Positions 16,741-24,441 of a stretch of 64,000 nucleotides of DNA are shown in pieces. The translations under genes were made by a program, and so were the position numbers. How positions within the stretch are numbered: the stretch's first letter is position 1; each line of letters opens with the position of its first letter. Under the pieces are notes generated by a model that was not told the origin of the DNA, ran no database searches, and saw only the letters and a list, made by a program, of their open reading frames with translations. The stretch comes from Cohnella zeiphila (GTDB taxonomy: Bacteria > Bacillota > Bacilli > Paenibacillales > Paenibacillaceae): contig NZ_JACJVO010000036.1 in assembly GCF_014212055.1 (NCBI RefSeq), positions 1 through 64,000 of the forward strand. Direction: 5' to 3'.

Positions 16741-17054
16741 TGCGCTGCCTAGGGCTTATGATTGTTAGTCAAACTGTCACTACGATGCTGGTGAATTGAA
16801 TTATTTGGATGTCTATCTGAGTAATCTTACTGATGGTAGCCCGACTCCCTTCAATGGCCAAACTGATCATTGGGCGCGCTTTCGCGACCCACACCTATTA
16901 TGCAAACACTCAGCGTATTAATAACTATTAACGGAAAGATCGACTTTGTAGCGATGCCGAAGGGCACAATCACTGCAAAAATTGAAGGGATTCGTGGCAT
17001 GAACGAAGAAATAAACATCAGATCATTTGTTTTGCAAGAGGAGGAGCATACATT
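16741..17054 (+). other. AT-richer stretch with small open fragments
   Basis: No complete gene is recognised. One frame gives a 46-codon tail without a start, ending at 16920 (NYLDVYLSNLTDGSPTPFNG, then TDHWARFRDP). Another, from ATG 16900 or TTG 16870 to 17058, gives MQTLSVLITINGKIDFVAMP and ends LQEEEHTF. Its stop overlaps the TTG start of the next small gene (TTTTGA), as in coupled genes, but neither start has a ribosome site. These may be ends of genes brought in and cut. Confidence 0.3.
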
Positions 17055-17267
17055 TTGAATAAGAAGAATGATAAGAAGGTTCATATCTACCATATTACAT
17101 TAACAAACGGTGAACTGCTCAAAAATATTCGAATTGAGGGTTCGCTTGAATGGAACCTTTCAGGTATCGCAGCAAATCTTATTGCTGTGGAAGATGCCGA
17201 TGGGAAAAAAGTTGTATTAAGCAAGTATCATATTGTCAAAGGAGAACTGGTAGGCATCGAAGATTAA
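17055..17267 (+). CDS. Small protein of unknown function
   Basis: A 70-residue protein starting at TTG with a strong AAGAGGAGGAG ribosome site nine bases upstream. The sequence (KVHIYHITLTNGELLKNIRI and onward, ending VLSKYHIVKGELVGIED) looks like a small all-beta fold with alternating hydrophobic residues, similar in feel to an SH3-like barrel. There is no signal peptide or membrane helix. Its start overlaps the stop of the preceding small frame. Base composition is lower in G+C than in the flanking sugar genes. I do not recognise the family. Confidence 0.5.
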   Translation: MNKKNDKKVHIYHITLTNGELLKNIRIEGSLEWNLSGIAANLIAVEDADGKKVVLSKYHIVKGELVGIED

Positions 17268-17275
17268 GAGTTTAT

Positions 17276-17380
17276 ATTTAGTTTAAAAATAATCATAAAT
17301 TCCTCAACTTCTTTAGCGAGGGCATCAATCTTACTTTCGAGGTGGGAGAGATGCTCTTGGTACTGAAATAGCAGGGTAAT
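17276..17380 (-). pseudogene. Possible transposase-like coiled-coil shard
   Basis: The minus strand reads RFITLLFQYQEHLSHLESKI then DALAKEVEEFM before a stop. This resembles the coiled-coil stretch in some insertion-sequence transposases, but the match is short and has no start. It could be coincidence. Confidence 0.2.
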
Positions 17381-17399
17381 GAATCGAAAGGGTGTACGC

Positions 17400-17693
17400 A
17401 TGCTGAACATTACGGAATACACCGCAGAGCTGGCGAAGGATCCATTTGGGATTCTGACCGGAAAGCGATATGAATTCTTCCTCGATCTGGACATAGAGGA
17501 AGACGACGAGCTCTACTCCGAGAATGGCGTTGCCATCCGGGCGATCTTCAAGGTGGATGGAAACCAAGCCGGCATCATCAGATACGATCTGATTGAACGG
17601 TCGACGGGCAATCCGCTGGATCTTGACCTTGAGCCGGAAGAGGAAGAGGCGTTGGCAACTTTCTGCAAGGAGCATCTGCCCGAGGAGGAGTAA
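17400..17693 (+). CDS. DUF6509-type small acidic protein
   Basis: A 97-residue cytoplasmic protein (MLNITEYTAELAKDPFGILT and onward) with an acidic C-terminus (EPEEEEALATFCKEHLPEEE). The opening TEYT...KDPFGILTGKRYEF and the DEEDELYSENGV stretch match a small family of unknown function in Bacillales that I recall as DUF6509. The ATG at 17400 is preferred over the in-frame ATG at 17379 because AAAGGGTG lies just upstream and family members begin near TEYT. It stands alone between unrelated small genes. Confidence 0.7.
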   Translation: MLNITEYTAELAKDPFGILTGKRYEFFLDLDIEEDDELYSENGVAIRAIFKVDGNQAGIIRYDLIERSTGNPLDLDLEPEEEEALATFCKEHLPEEE

Positions 17694-17832
17694 GCAGAGG
17701 AAGATGCGGAGGCATCTGCCGCTGGAAGTCCCGGAGCGCATCTTCGGACCGATTCGATCCGGTAAGGTAAGCTTGCCTGCGATTGGCTCGCCCCGGGAGA
17801 TCGAGCCTTGCCAGTCTCCGTGCAGACAAACG

Positions 17833-17873
17833 AAGGGCCGGGAGGACCTTCGACAAGATGCCTCCAGGCCCTT
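17833..17873 (-). terminator. Inverted repeat, probable terminator of the minus-strand gene
   Basis: AAGGGCCGGGAGG (17833-17845) pairs with CCTCCAGGCCCTT (17861-17873), one mismatch. Read on the minus strand it is followed by CGTTTGTCT. It lies 27 bp after the end of the 17900-18190 gene. Confidence 0.45.
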
Positions 17874-17899
17874 AGGGATGAGCCGTTATCTCCGATTCG

Positions 17900-18190
17900 T
17901 TAAAATTTCGATCGAATATCCCGCAGATATTTGAACAATACGGCGACCGCGCCAATGTAATAGCCGACCAGAACAATCCAGCCCGTATTATCGATTGTGG
18001 TGAGCACGGCGAGGACCAACAGAGGAACGATGTAATGGATAATGTCCCTCAAGTAGCCAAGTACCGGTTCGTACGACAACCTACCTCTCGTTAACGATTT
18101 GAACAATTCAGCCAAGAAATTGACCGCCATTGCACCAAGAACTACCCAAAAGGCGACTTCCATCCAAAGTGTTAGCGGGCTTAGGAACAA
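17900..18190 (-). CDS. Small three-helix membrane protein, holin-like in shape
   Basis: A 96-residue protein starting at TTG, with AAGGAGAGGG upstream on the minus strand. Three hydrophobic segments are seen at about residues 8-28, 50-67 and 70-88, joined by a basic loop (KSLTRGRLSYEP) and ending KYLRDIRSKF. Size and layout recall phage holin-type proteins, but no lysis enzyme or phage gene lies nearby and the match is structural impression only. It could equally be a small stress-related membrane protein. Confidence 0.5.
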   Translation of the reverse strand: MFLSPLTLWMEVAFWVVLGAMAVNFLAELFKSLTRGRLSYEPVLGYLRDIIHYIVPLLVLAVLTTIDNTGWIVLVGYYIGAVAVLFKYLRDIRSKF

Positions 18191-18195
18191 GCTGC

Positions 18196-18351
18196 ACCCT
18201 CTCCTTGAAGAAGATTAACGGCTCGCTAACAACATATGTCGACGGACGCAAGGTTGTACCGGCAAGAGGACAGACGTCAGAGGCATACTCACTGACTGAA
18301 TTAGGAGTGACGGTGCTTCGCTATTTGGGTCGTTTTGCTCCTAATGTCTGA
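18196..18351 (+). pseudogene. 3' shard of an unrecognised gene
   Basis: An open stretch without a start reads TLSLKKINGSLTTYVDGRKV, then PARGQTSEAYSLTELGVTVL and RYLGRFAPNV before TGA. It is followed 23 bp later by a strong terminator, so it looks like the genuine end of a lost gene. The upstream part runs into the opposite-strand gene at 17900-18190. Function is not recognised. Confidence 0.35.
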
Positions 18352-18373
18352 AGACAAAAACATTGTCCCATTG

Positions 18374-18399
18374 AAAGCCGCGATTATCGCGGCTTTTTT
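18374..18399 (+). terminator. Rho-independent terminator
   Basis: AAAGCCGCGA and TCGCGGCTTT pair perfectly around a TTA loop, followed by a T run. Confidence 0.85.
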
Positions 18400-18584
18400 A
18401 ACTTGAGATCAAGTTCTTTTCATGGGCGATGTCAAGAACTTGAGCTCATTCCCGTGACATTGTTCGCTATGTAGATGGGAAGGAGACGGTATGCAAGAAG
18501 TCTTGTAGCGCCCGCCTGCAGCAGAAAGCGGGTGTCATCATGAGCGAAACGGGGTACGCAAGGGGGAAAATCAACGGTTTGGAA

Positions 18585-18647
18585 GGAATGGACAGAATCG
18601 TTGTTATGGAGCAAGGAAGGGTAATCGAAACGGGATCGTATTCAGAG
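18585..18647 (+). pseudogene. Shard of an ABC exporter ATPase
   Basis: GMDRIVVMEQGRVIETGSYS matches the segment after the switch histidine in exporter-type ABC ATPases (typically ADRIIVM..GRIVE.GSH). There are no Walker motifs around it. The open frame from 18540 to 18731 carries only this piece, so the gene is a remnant. Confidence 0.6.
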
Positions 18648-18716
18648 GAAACAAGGATCATTAACATGCCAGTGACACGGAATGGTCATGTTAAATCAAA
18701 TTTTACGGCCGAAACC

Positions 18717-18775
18717 TTGCAAACGTCTTAAACCCTGATATAATAAAAGATACCGATCGGTATCTTTTTTTTTGA
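18717..18775 (+). promoter_or_regulatory. Strong promoter with a TetR-like palindromic operator
   Basis: TTGCAA (18717-18722), a 16-bp spacer and TATAAT (18739-18744) form a good sigma-A promoter. Directly downstream is a perfect 24-bp palindrome at 18745-18768 whose core is GATACCGATCGGTATC, the type of site bound by TetR-family repressors, followed by more T, so it could also terminate. The next gene downstream is the GAPDH gene at 18889. The original regulated gene may have been lost. Confidence 0.5.
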
Positions 18776-18888
18776 AATAAGCCCATTCCAAAGGCAAACT
18801 TGTTTGGCTTCGGCTCAGTGCTTTCCTTTAAGTTCTATTGGACAAGCTTATGTGGAATGGATTTCGAACGAAACAGGAGGACTATTCA

Positions 18889-19899
18889 ATGAGTGTAAAA
18901 GTAGGCATTAATGGTTTTGGGCGAATCGGAAGACTCGCTTTCCGTCGAATTCAAGAGGTGGAAAATATCGAGGTTGTAGCGATAAACGATTTAACTGACG
19001 CAAAAATGCTGGCGCATCTGCTCAAATATGATACTACACAAGGCACTTTCCATGGTGACATCGAAGTTCATGATGGAGCCTTTACTGTTAACTGTCAAGA
19101 AATTAAAGTGCTGGCTAACCGCAACCCTGAAGAAATTCCTTGGGGCGAGCTTGGCGTAGATATCGTACTCGAATGTACAGGTTTCTTCACCACCAAAGAA
19201 AAGGCCGAGCTTCACCTGAAAGGCGGAGCAAAGAAGGTCGTTATTTCCGCTCCGGCAACAGGCGACATGAAGACCATCGTGTATAACGTAAACCATGAAA
19301 CACTGGACGGAACGGAAACCGTCGTTTCCGGTGCTTCTTGCACAACGAACTGTCTGGCTCCCATGGCTAAAGCTCTGAACGATAAATTTGGAATTCAGTC
19401 CGGGTTGATGACAACCGTTCACGCCTATACAGGCAACCAGAATACCCTTGATGCCCCAGATTCAAAAGGAAACTTCCGTGCAGCACGGGCTGCAGCAGAG
19501 AACATTGTTCCTTACTCCACCGGTGCTGCTAAAGCCATTGGCCTCGTTCTTCCTGAACTGAAGGGCAAACTTGATGGTGCATCTCAGCGTGTACCTGTAC
19601 CGACAGGCTCCGTAACAGAACTCGTAGCCGTTTTGAACACTAAGGTAACGGTTGAGGAAGTTAACGCCGCTATGAGAAAAGCATCAGATCCGGAAACATA
19701 CGGATACACGGAGGACGAGATCGTATCTTCCGATGTTAGAGGAATGACATGGGGGTCTCTTTTTGATGCCACTCAAACAAAAGTTCTAACGGTTGGCGAC
19801 CAGCAACTGGTGAAAACTGTAGCCTGGTACGATAATGAAATGTCTTACACCGCGCAACTGGTTAGAACATTAGAATATTTCGCAAAAATCGCCAAGTAA
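18889..19899 (+). CDS. gap: Glyceraldehyde-3-phosphate dehydrogenase, type I
   Basis: A 336-residue cytoplasmic glycolytic enzyme that oxidises glyceraldehyde-3-phosphate to 1,3-bisphosphoglycerate. It shows the nucleotide-binding start VGINGFGRIGR, the active-site SGASCTTNCLAP with the catalytic Cys near 153, HAYTGNQNTLD and the end WYDNEMSYTAQLVRTLEYF. INDLTD after the second strand suits NAD rather than NADP use. The ATG at 18889 has AGGAGG upstream and gives the standard N-terminus. It stands alone; no cggR, pgk, tpi or eno adjoins it, unlike the usual Bacillales gap operon, so it may be a second copy. Codon use (AAC, CTG, GAA) suggests high expression. Confidence 0.95.
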   Translation: MSVKVGINGFGRIGRLAFRRIQEVENIEVVAINDLTDAKMLAHLLKYDTTQGTFHGDIEVHDGAFTVNCQEIKVLANRNPEEIPWGELGVDIVLECTGFFTTKEKAELHLKGGAKKVVISAPATGDMKTIVYNVNHETLDGTETVVSGASCTTNCLAPMAKALNDKFGIQSGLMTTVHAYTGNQNTLDAPDSKGNFRAARAAAENIVPYSTGAAKAIGLVLPELKGKLDGASQRVPVPTGSVTELVAVLNTKVTVEEVNAAMRKASDPETYGYTEDEIVSSDVRGMTWGSLFDATQTKVLTVGDQQLVKTVAWYDNEMSYTAQLVRTLEYFAKIAK

Positions 19900-20205
19900 C
19901 ATCGCTGCAATTCTTCTTGATTTAAGCTGCAAGCGTCAAAAGAGCAGGGGATTTCCGAATATCCTGCTAAGCTTATAGTTGTACACGTCATTGACTGTAT
20001 GGGCAATAATGAGCCCATCAACAATACAGCACTTGCTGAACGCTGTTGGACTCTCTTAGCTAATAGATGTCGATGATCTACGATATCGTGAATCTGCAGC
20101 AGGCGAGAGGATGGGGGCTAGCTGCCCCCGCTTACTCGAGCTATACATCCTCTTAGCCGAATAGCCTCTCGGCATTCATCGAGTGTTGCTCCCTAAGCAA
20201 TCGAA
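19900..20205 (+). other. Intergenic stretch with hairpins, no gene
   Basis: No coding frame is convincing. An imperfect hairpin AGCAGGGGATT/AATATCCTGCT follows the GAPDH gene and may act as its terminator, though it lacks a T run. GGGGGCTAGCTGCCCCC lies near 20114-20130. CCTCTCGGCATTC at about 20169-20181 recurs near 20399. Confidence 0.4.
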
Positions 20206-20370
20206 TCACTCTTTAACGAACACTTGAACGACTTGATATTTTTGAAGCAATGCCACTTTCGCCTCCGTCAACACCGTTCCCGATCTCATCAGAAGCACTC
20301 CCTTTTTGTCCATAATGTCCTGTGCTACTTGTTTTCCGATTAGCGCTTTCCCTAAAAACTTTTTTTCCAT
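20206..20370 (-). CDS. Short protein resembling the N-terminal domain of HD-GYP c-di-GMP phosphodiesterases
   Basis: A 54-residue protein starting at ATG 20370 with GGAGGT upstream (minus strand). The sequence LGKALIGKQVAQDIMDKKGV then LLMRSGTVLTEAKVALLQKY matches the small beta domain that comes before the HD domain in many Bacillales HD-GYP proteins (LA.DI....G.LL...GT.LT...I..L). No HD domain follows. It is either a stand-alone small domain or the surviving front of a truncated phosphodiesterase; the stop is followed by a hairpin-rich region. Confidence 0.55.
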   Translation of the reverse strand: MEKKFLGKALIGKQVAQDIMDKKGVLLMRSGTVLTEAKVALLQKYQVVQVFVKE

Positions 20371-20398
20371 TGCAAATGACCTCCACATCGCTCTATAA

Positions 20399-20418
20399 CC
20401 TCTCGGCATTCGCCGAGG
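20399..20418 (-). repeat. Hairpin-forming short repeat
   Basis: CCTCTCGGCATTCGCCGAGG forms a stem (CCTCGGC/GCCGAGAGG on the minus strand). A close copy, CCTCTCGGCATTCATCGAG, lies near 20169-20187, so the two flank the small gene at 20206-20370. Nearby, CTCCTACCTGCGTAGGAG (20461-20478) forms another hairpin. Function unknown. Confidence 0.4.
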
Positions 20419-20567
20419 CTTGTGGGACAAGGATTTCCTCATACCACCAAACTCGCCTTCCTCCTACCTGCGTAGGAGAGAGGGGCGACCATTGCTCGAA
20501 TGGGTACCACCTGTACATGATCTCTGCGTCAGATCGTAAACACGATTTACCTTCTAATTCCGATAGA

Positions 20568-21359
20568 CTATTTGAGCGTGATGGAGGAGATGCTTCCGTT
20601 TAACGCAAAGTCTTTGGAGTAGGAAACCGTTGCCTTTGCTGTCGTCGTGCCATTCGGACTTTTAATCGTTATCGTTGGTGCAGAAGAATATCCGGAGCCG
20701 GGGTTCGTGATGGCGATTCCCGTTACGACGCCGTTTTTCACGATCGCGGTGGCGACTGCCGGGACGATCTTCCATGTTTGCGATTGCTGTCCATTGTACC
20801 GATAGTAGTTGGATACTTCGTCCAATCGGTCGTTGGTAATGCCGTAAGGAGCCAGCACTTTCAACAGCGCTGCTTTGTTGCTCTGCGCTTCTAGGGCGGT
20901 CGGACCGCCGCTGCTCAGCTCGGCTGGCGTTACGCCGCTGAATGCTTCGCGGAACACTTCAGTCGGAACTCCGAGGGCGGCGGCAATGAGAACGACTGGT
21001 CGGCCATGATCTTGCGGGTCGGTCTCGTAACCTCCTGAGACGGTAACGGAAACGGTGCCATCCTCTGATGTAGTGACCGTGGTCAAGCTGCTGGACGAAG
21101 GGGCATTAGCCGGTGAGGTAGCTTGGCCTCCATTTGCGGGTCCGGATTGTTTAGGTGGGCGCGGTTGCCCTTGTCCTTGATTGCTCTGCCCGTCGTTTTT
21201 GCTCGGCGGCTGTATTGCTTTGCCCTTGTCCCCTGCAACGCAATCGTTATGTCCAGATGGAGCTGCCATCGTGTGATTGGAACGATCAAGCACAGTCCCC
21301 CCGCCGAGGATTACCGCTACCGCCAATAGAGTTGCCATCCATTTTGCCGTCTTCTTCAT
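20568..21359 (-). CDS. Secreted protein of unknown function
   Basis: A 263-residue exported protein. A signal peptide (MKKTAKWMATLLAVAVILGG and onward) leads to a low-complexity Pro/Gln/Gly/Asn/Ser linker (about residues 45-90). A central domain (about 95-190, VVLIAAALGVPTEVFREAFS) and a small C-terminal beta unit with TNPGSGYSSAPTITIKSPNG follow; the latter is the GSGY..AP.. repeat known from some phage and surface proteins. The ATG at 21359 is favoured, with AGGAAGAG upstream; in-frame ATGs exist at 21365 and 21380. It is divergent from the response regulator at 21498, and paired GTGAAA boxes lie between them, so it is a likely target of that system. Confidence 0.65.
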   Translation of the reverse strand: MKKTAKWMATLLAVAVILGGGTVLDRSNHTMAAPSGHNDCVAGDKGKAIQPPSKNDGQSNQGQGQPRPPKQSGPANGGQATSPANAPSSSSLTTVTTSEDGTVSVTVSGGYETDPQDHGRPVVLIAAALGVPTEVFREAFSGVTPAELSSGGPTALEAQSNKAALLKVLAPYGITNDRLDEVSNYYRYNGQQSQTWKIVPAVATAIVKNGVVTGIAITNPGSGYSSAPTITIKSPNGTTTAKATVSYSKDFALNGSISSITLK

Positions 21360-21421
21360 GTTCATTCTCTTCCTTTCCATAGTGGAGTTGTTCTGCTTGC
21401 TCCCGATGCTACCTGGATTTG

Positions 21422-21438
21422 GTGAAAATATAGTGAAA
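21422..21438. promoter_or_regulatory. OmpR-type direct repeat, 11-bp period
   Basis: GTGAAA at 21422-21427 is repeated at 21433-21438 (GTGAAAATATAGTGAAA). Tandem hexamers 11 bp apart are the usual site of OmpR/PhoB-family regulators. It lies between the secreted-protein gene and the regulator gene, which are divergent. Confidence 0.5.
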
Positions 21439-21497
21439 GCGTGAGCCCTATCGAATATACTTTTTTAGAAGAGTGATTTGGAAATGGGGGAACCGCC

Positions 21498-22172
21498 TTG
21501 AAAATATTGCTGGCGGAAGACGATGTCCGGTTAGGCGAGTTGACCGCGCACATGATCAAGAAGAAAGCCGGCTGCACGGTTGACTGGGTGACGACGGGCC
21601 ACGACGCTTACGACTATGCGATCGCTTCCAGCTACGATGTGGTCGTCCTCGATTGGATGATGCCGGATGGGAATGGCCGCGACATCTGCGCAAAGCTGCG
21701 CAAGAACGGGTATGCCGGGGCGATTCTGATGCTGACAGCAAAAGATACGTTGCAGGATCGCGTTGAAGGTCTCGATGCGGGGGCTGACGATTACTTAGTG
21801 AAGCCGTTCGAGATTGAGGAGCTGCTCGCCCGTTTGCGGGCATTGACGCGCAGAACGTTCGTTCCGCTTCAAGAGGAGGTTATCCGGATCGGCGATCTGG
21901 AGCTGCACAGAAACAACCAGATCGTCAAGAGCGGCGGCAAAGAAATGAAATTGTCGCCCCGCGAGTTTCAAATATTGGACTTGCTCGTACAGAATAAGGG
22001 GCTTACGTTGGCGCGGGAAGTTATATTGGACAAAGTATGGGGGCTCGACGTCGATGTGAATTTGAAGACGATCGATGCGACCGTCAAATTAATTCGCAAG
22101 AAGCTCGTGTCATCTTCTTCGCAGGAGCTCATTATGAGCGTGAGAGGCGTTGGGTATCGAGTTGAAGCTTAA
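21498..22172 (+). CDS. Response regulator, OmpR family
   Basis: A 224-residue two-domain regulator. The receiver (1-115) has acidic residues EDD at 7-9, phosphorylation site VVLDWMMPDG with Asp near 52, the TAKD threonine and the conserved Lys in YLVKPFE. The C-terminal winged helix (about 128-222) shows ELHRNNQIV, LSPREFQILDLLVQNKGLTL and IRKKL...RGVGYRVE. The start is TTG with GGGGGAA upstream. The histidine kinase gene overlaps its end, so the two are translated together. Confidence 0.9.
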   Translation: MKILLAEDDVRLGELTAHMIKKKAGCTVDWVTTGHDAYDYAIASSYDVVVLDWMMPDGNGRDICAKLRKNGYAGAILMLTAKDTLQDRVEGLDAGADDYLVKPFEIEELLARLRALTRRTFVPLQEEVIRIGDLELHRNNQIVKSGGKEMKLSPREFQILDLLVQNKGLTLAREVILDKVWGLDVDVNLKTIDATVKLIRKKLVSSSSQELIMSVRGVGYRVEA

Positions 22173-23526
22173 ATGGAGAATCAAGAGGCGGACAGCGGAC
22201 GGCGATCTGTTCGCCATGACGCGTAATAAGCTGACGCTTCAATACAGCGGCATGCTTATTTTATTTCTGAGCCTGTTCATTATCGCTGTGTATATCCTGC
22301 TGTACGGGGTTATTTGGAGTGAGCAGCGATCTACTCTAGGCACAATCGCCGATAGAGAATTTCAAGTGCTGAAGCAATGGAGCGAGCATGGCGGCGATTC
22401 GAGCCGTCCGCCCTCTCGCGATGTAGAGGATGCTTTCTCGATCAGCAACGATCAGTCGTTCTATTATTTGATCGGCGATGACGATCATGTCCAGCTGGGT
22501 GACGAAATTCAGTCTCAATTGCGTGAGCAAGTGATGCATGCGATCTCGCAAGGACTATTCGAGCGGGACGATTACACCCAAATATCGATGCAGACATTCA
22601 GCGGTGTGTCGGCCCACGATGCGCAATTTTTGGTTACCGCCCGTGAATTGGTGTTCAATGGGGACCGGAGCAGCATGTTATATATCGGGAAAGAAGTTAC
22701 GTTCCAACACAATTTGTTCCGCTGGCTGCTCATTCTGCTGGTCGGAATGGCGCTTCTCTTCTTTTTATTGGCTTTATGGTTCAGTTTTTGGATGTCTCGC
22801 AAAGCGATGGTCCCGATCGCTCGTTCCTACACGAGACAGAAAGAATTTGCAGCGGATGCTTCACATGAGCTAAGAACGCCGCTTAGTGTGCTTCTAACCT
22901 CGATTGAAGCGCTCCAACTAGAGCTGGAAGAAAGCGCCGCAGACATCCCTCTCGCCCATAACATCCTATCAGGAATGAAACAGGAAGTCGGATCGATTAC
23001 GAATCTAGCCGGAGATTTACTGCAGCTTGCCCGTTCCGATTCCGGAGAGCTTGATCTTAACCGATCGCCGTTTCATGCCGGCTTGGCGGCAGAGAAGGTC
23101 GTCGATCGCCTCCGGCCGTTGGGAGACAATAAGCACATCGCCATCGAGCTGGACGCTCCGACTGACCTCATTGTGGAGTGGGACGAAGAGAAATTCGCGC
23201 AGTTGCTCATTCTGCTTGTCGATAACGCCGTGAAATATTCACCGGAAAACGGGGCCGTACAAGTCAAGCTCGCCGATATGACAGTAAAAGGGGAACGGAT
23301 GATGACCGTTGAGGTCAGGGACAGCGGGATCGGCATCGCACCCGAAGCGCTTCCACGCATCTTCGATCGCTTCTACCGACAGGATCAGTCGAGGACGCGG
23401 CAAACCGGTGGACACGGCCTGGGACTCGCGATCGCTCAAAATATTGTGAACGCCGGCCGTGGCACGATTCATGCGGAAAGCGTCGTCGGCAAGGGCACTA
23501 CGTTTACAGTGCGCCTCCCGCTGTAG
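22150..23526 (+). CDS. Sensor histidine kinase, HisKA type
   Basis: A membrane kinase of up to 458 residues. Membrane helices at about 33-55 and 195-217 flank an extracellular sensor of about 140 residues. They are followed by the H-box FAADASHELRTPLSVL, N-box DNAVKYSPENG, G1 DSGIGIAPEALPRIFDRFYR and G2 GGHGLGLAIA. No HAMP domain is obvious. The TTG at 22150 overlaps the regulator stop by 23 bp; an ATG at 22216 would also give a good N-terminus (MTRNKLTLQYSGM) and neither has an ideal ribosome site. It phosphorylates the regulator encoded just before it; the signal is unknown. Confidence 0.88.
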   Translation: MGIELKLKWRIKRRTADGDLFAMTRNKLTLQYSGMLILFLSLFIIAVYILLYGVIWSEQRSTLGTIADREFQVLKQWSEHGGDSSRPPSRDVEDAFSISNDQSFYYLIGDDDHVQLGDEIQSQLREQVMHAISQGLFERDDYTQISMQTFSGVSAHDAQFLVTARELVFNGDRSSMLYIGKEVTFQHNLFRWLLILLVGMALLFFLLALWFSFWMSRKAMVPIARSYTRQKEFAADASHELRTPLSVLLTSIEALQLELEESAADIPLAHNILSGMKQEVGSITNLAGDLLQLARSDSGELDLNRSPFHAGLAAEKVVDRLRPLGDNKHIAIELDAPTDLIVEWDEEKFAQLLILLVDNAVKYSPENGAVQVKLADMTVKGERMMTVEVRDSGIGIAPEALPRIFDRFYRQDQSRTRQTGGHGLGLAIAQNIVNAGRGTIHAESVVGKGTTFTVRLPL

Positions 23527-23671
23527 GGGGAGCTGTTGTCAGGTTAAGGCAGCTATAGCACCGCCCGGTTATTTAGTGCGTCTCGGGCCAGACACGCCGA
23601 CTTCAGGAATTCGTCCTTGTGACGTTTCAGGAGCTTATGAAATCTGCCAAGTCGACCGGGAATGCTGCAAC

Positions 23672-24253
23672 CTAGCCGATAACAGGAGCTAAACTTGCCG
23701 CTATCACGACCATGACGTTTCTTACGCTTGACTCCATATCGCAACGCTCGGGTTGACGAGACCATTGCAGGGCTGACCCGAAAATACTCCAACTTACGCA
23801 GACAGCCGTAGCATTCCGAACTTCGCTTGCGACTTCCGAGCCTGACACTTCGCTTAACCACTGTATGAGAAGATGAAACAGTTCCTTCTGCATCGCCGCT
23901 TCAAATAGGGGTTCGAATCGACCGTCGGCAGGCGCAAAGTTTCTGCGGAATCGATCGAGAAATTGATACACTGCCAGAATGACGGCGTGCAAACCATTCA
24001 TATCCAAAATCGAAGCGTCCTTTAGTTTGGACTCGAGCATCTGCTTAAACTTGATTCTCATCCATTGTTCAAGGAATGCGTATTTGTCATCGAAGTGGTC
24101 ATAGAAAGTGGCGCGATTGACAGACGCCCGCTTCGTGATATCCTGCACGGAGATGGAGTAAACATTGTTCGTTTCTTCGAGAAGTTCTTGAAAAGAACGG
24201 ATTAACAAATCGCGTGTACGCTTTACTCGCGGATCGTTTGCGTTCACTGGCAT
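23672..24253 (-). CDS. TetR/AcrR-family regulator
   Basis: A 193-residue regulator. The N-terminal helix-turn-helix reads SISVQDITKRASVNRATFYD, then HFDDKYAFLEQW, typical TetR. The ligand domain (about 80-193) ends VIAASLAPVIG. The ATG at 24253 is chosen because GAGGAG lies eight bases before it. It is divergent from the NmrA-like gene at 24442, and an inverted repeat lies between them, so it most likely represses that gene and itself. Confidence 0.85.
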   Translation of the reverse strand: MPVNANDPRVKRTRDLLIRSFQELLEETNNVYSISVQDITKRASVNRATFYDHFDDKYAFLEQWMRIKFKQMLESKLKDASILDMNGLHAVILAVYQFLDRFRRNFAPADGRFEPLFEAAMQKELFHLLIQWLSEVSGSEVASEVRNATAVCVSWSIFGSALQWSRQPERCDMESSVRNVMVVIAASLAPVIG

Positions 24254-24372
24254 CCTTCCTTCTCCTCTCCACATTCGAATCATTCGCCTAATCGACTGAA
24301 AGCCTACAATTGGACAAGAATGTTGTCTATCCTACGGTGACAAGGGTTTGTCGATTGCGACGGTTATCTGAA

Positions 24373-24396
24373 TAGCTTACAGTATACCTGTAGCTA
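24373..24396. promoter_or_regulatory. Operator candidate between the TetR and NmrA-like genes
   Basis: TAGCTTACAG-TATAC-CTGTAGCTA is an inverted repeat with one extra T in the left arm. It lies in the 188-bp divergent intergenic region. Confidence 0.45.
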
Positions 24397-24441
24397 AAAC
24401 AACGCTGTCGTTTGGATCGACTCATTCATTTGGAGGTGTTT

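Noticed and set aside
17900..18190. A prophage lysis gene
   Set aside because: The small membrane protein looks holin-like, but no endolysin, structural or integrase gene is in the window.
18540..18731. A small complete gene around the ABC ATPase shard
   Set aside because: Only about 20 residues match the family, and Walker and signature motifs are absent; treated as a remnant.
20100..20480. A CRISPR or other repeat array
   Set aside because: Only two similar hairpin units were found, with a gene between them and no regular spacers.
23553..23861. A 102-codon minus-strand frame overlapping the TetR gene end
   Set aside because: Basic, Cys/Arg-rich, different frame from the TetR gene, no ribosome site and no recognised motif.
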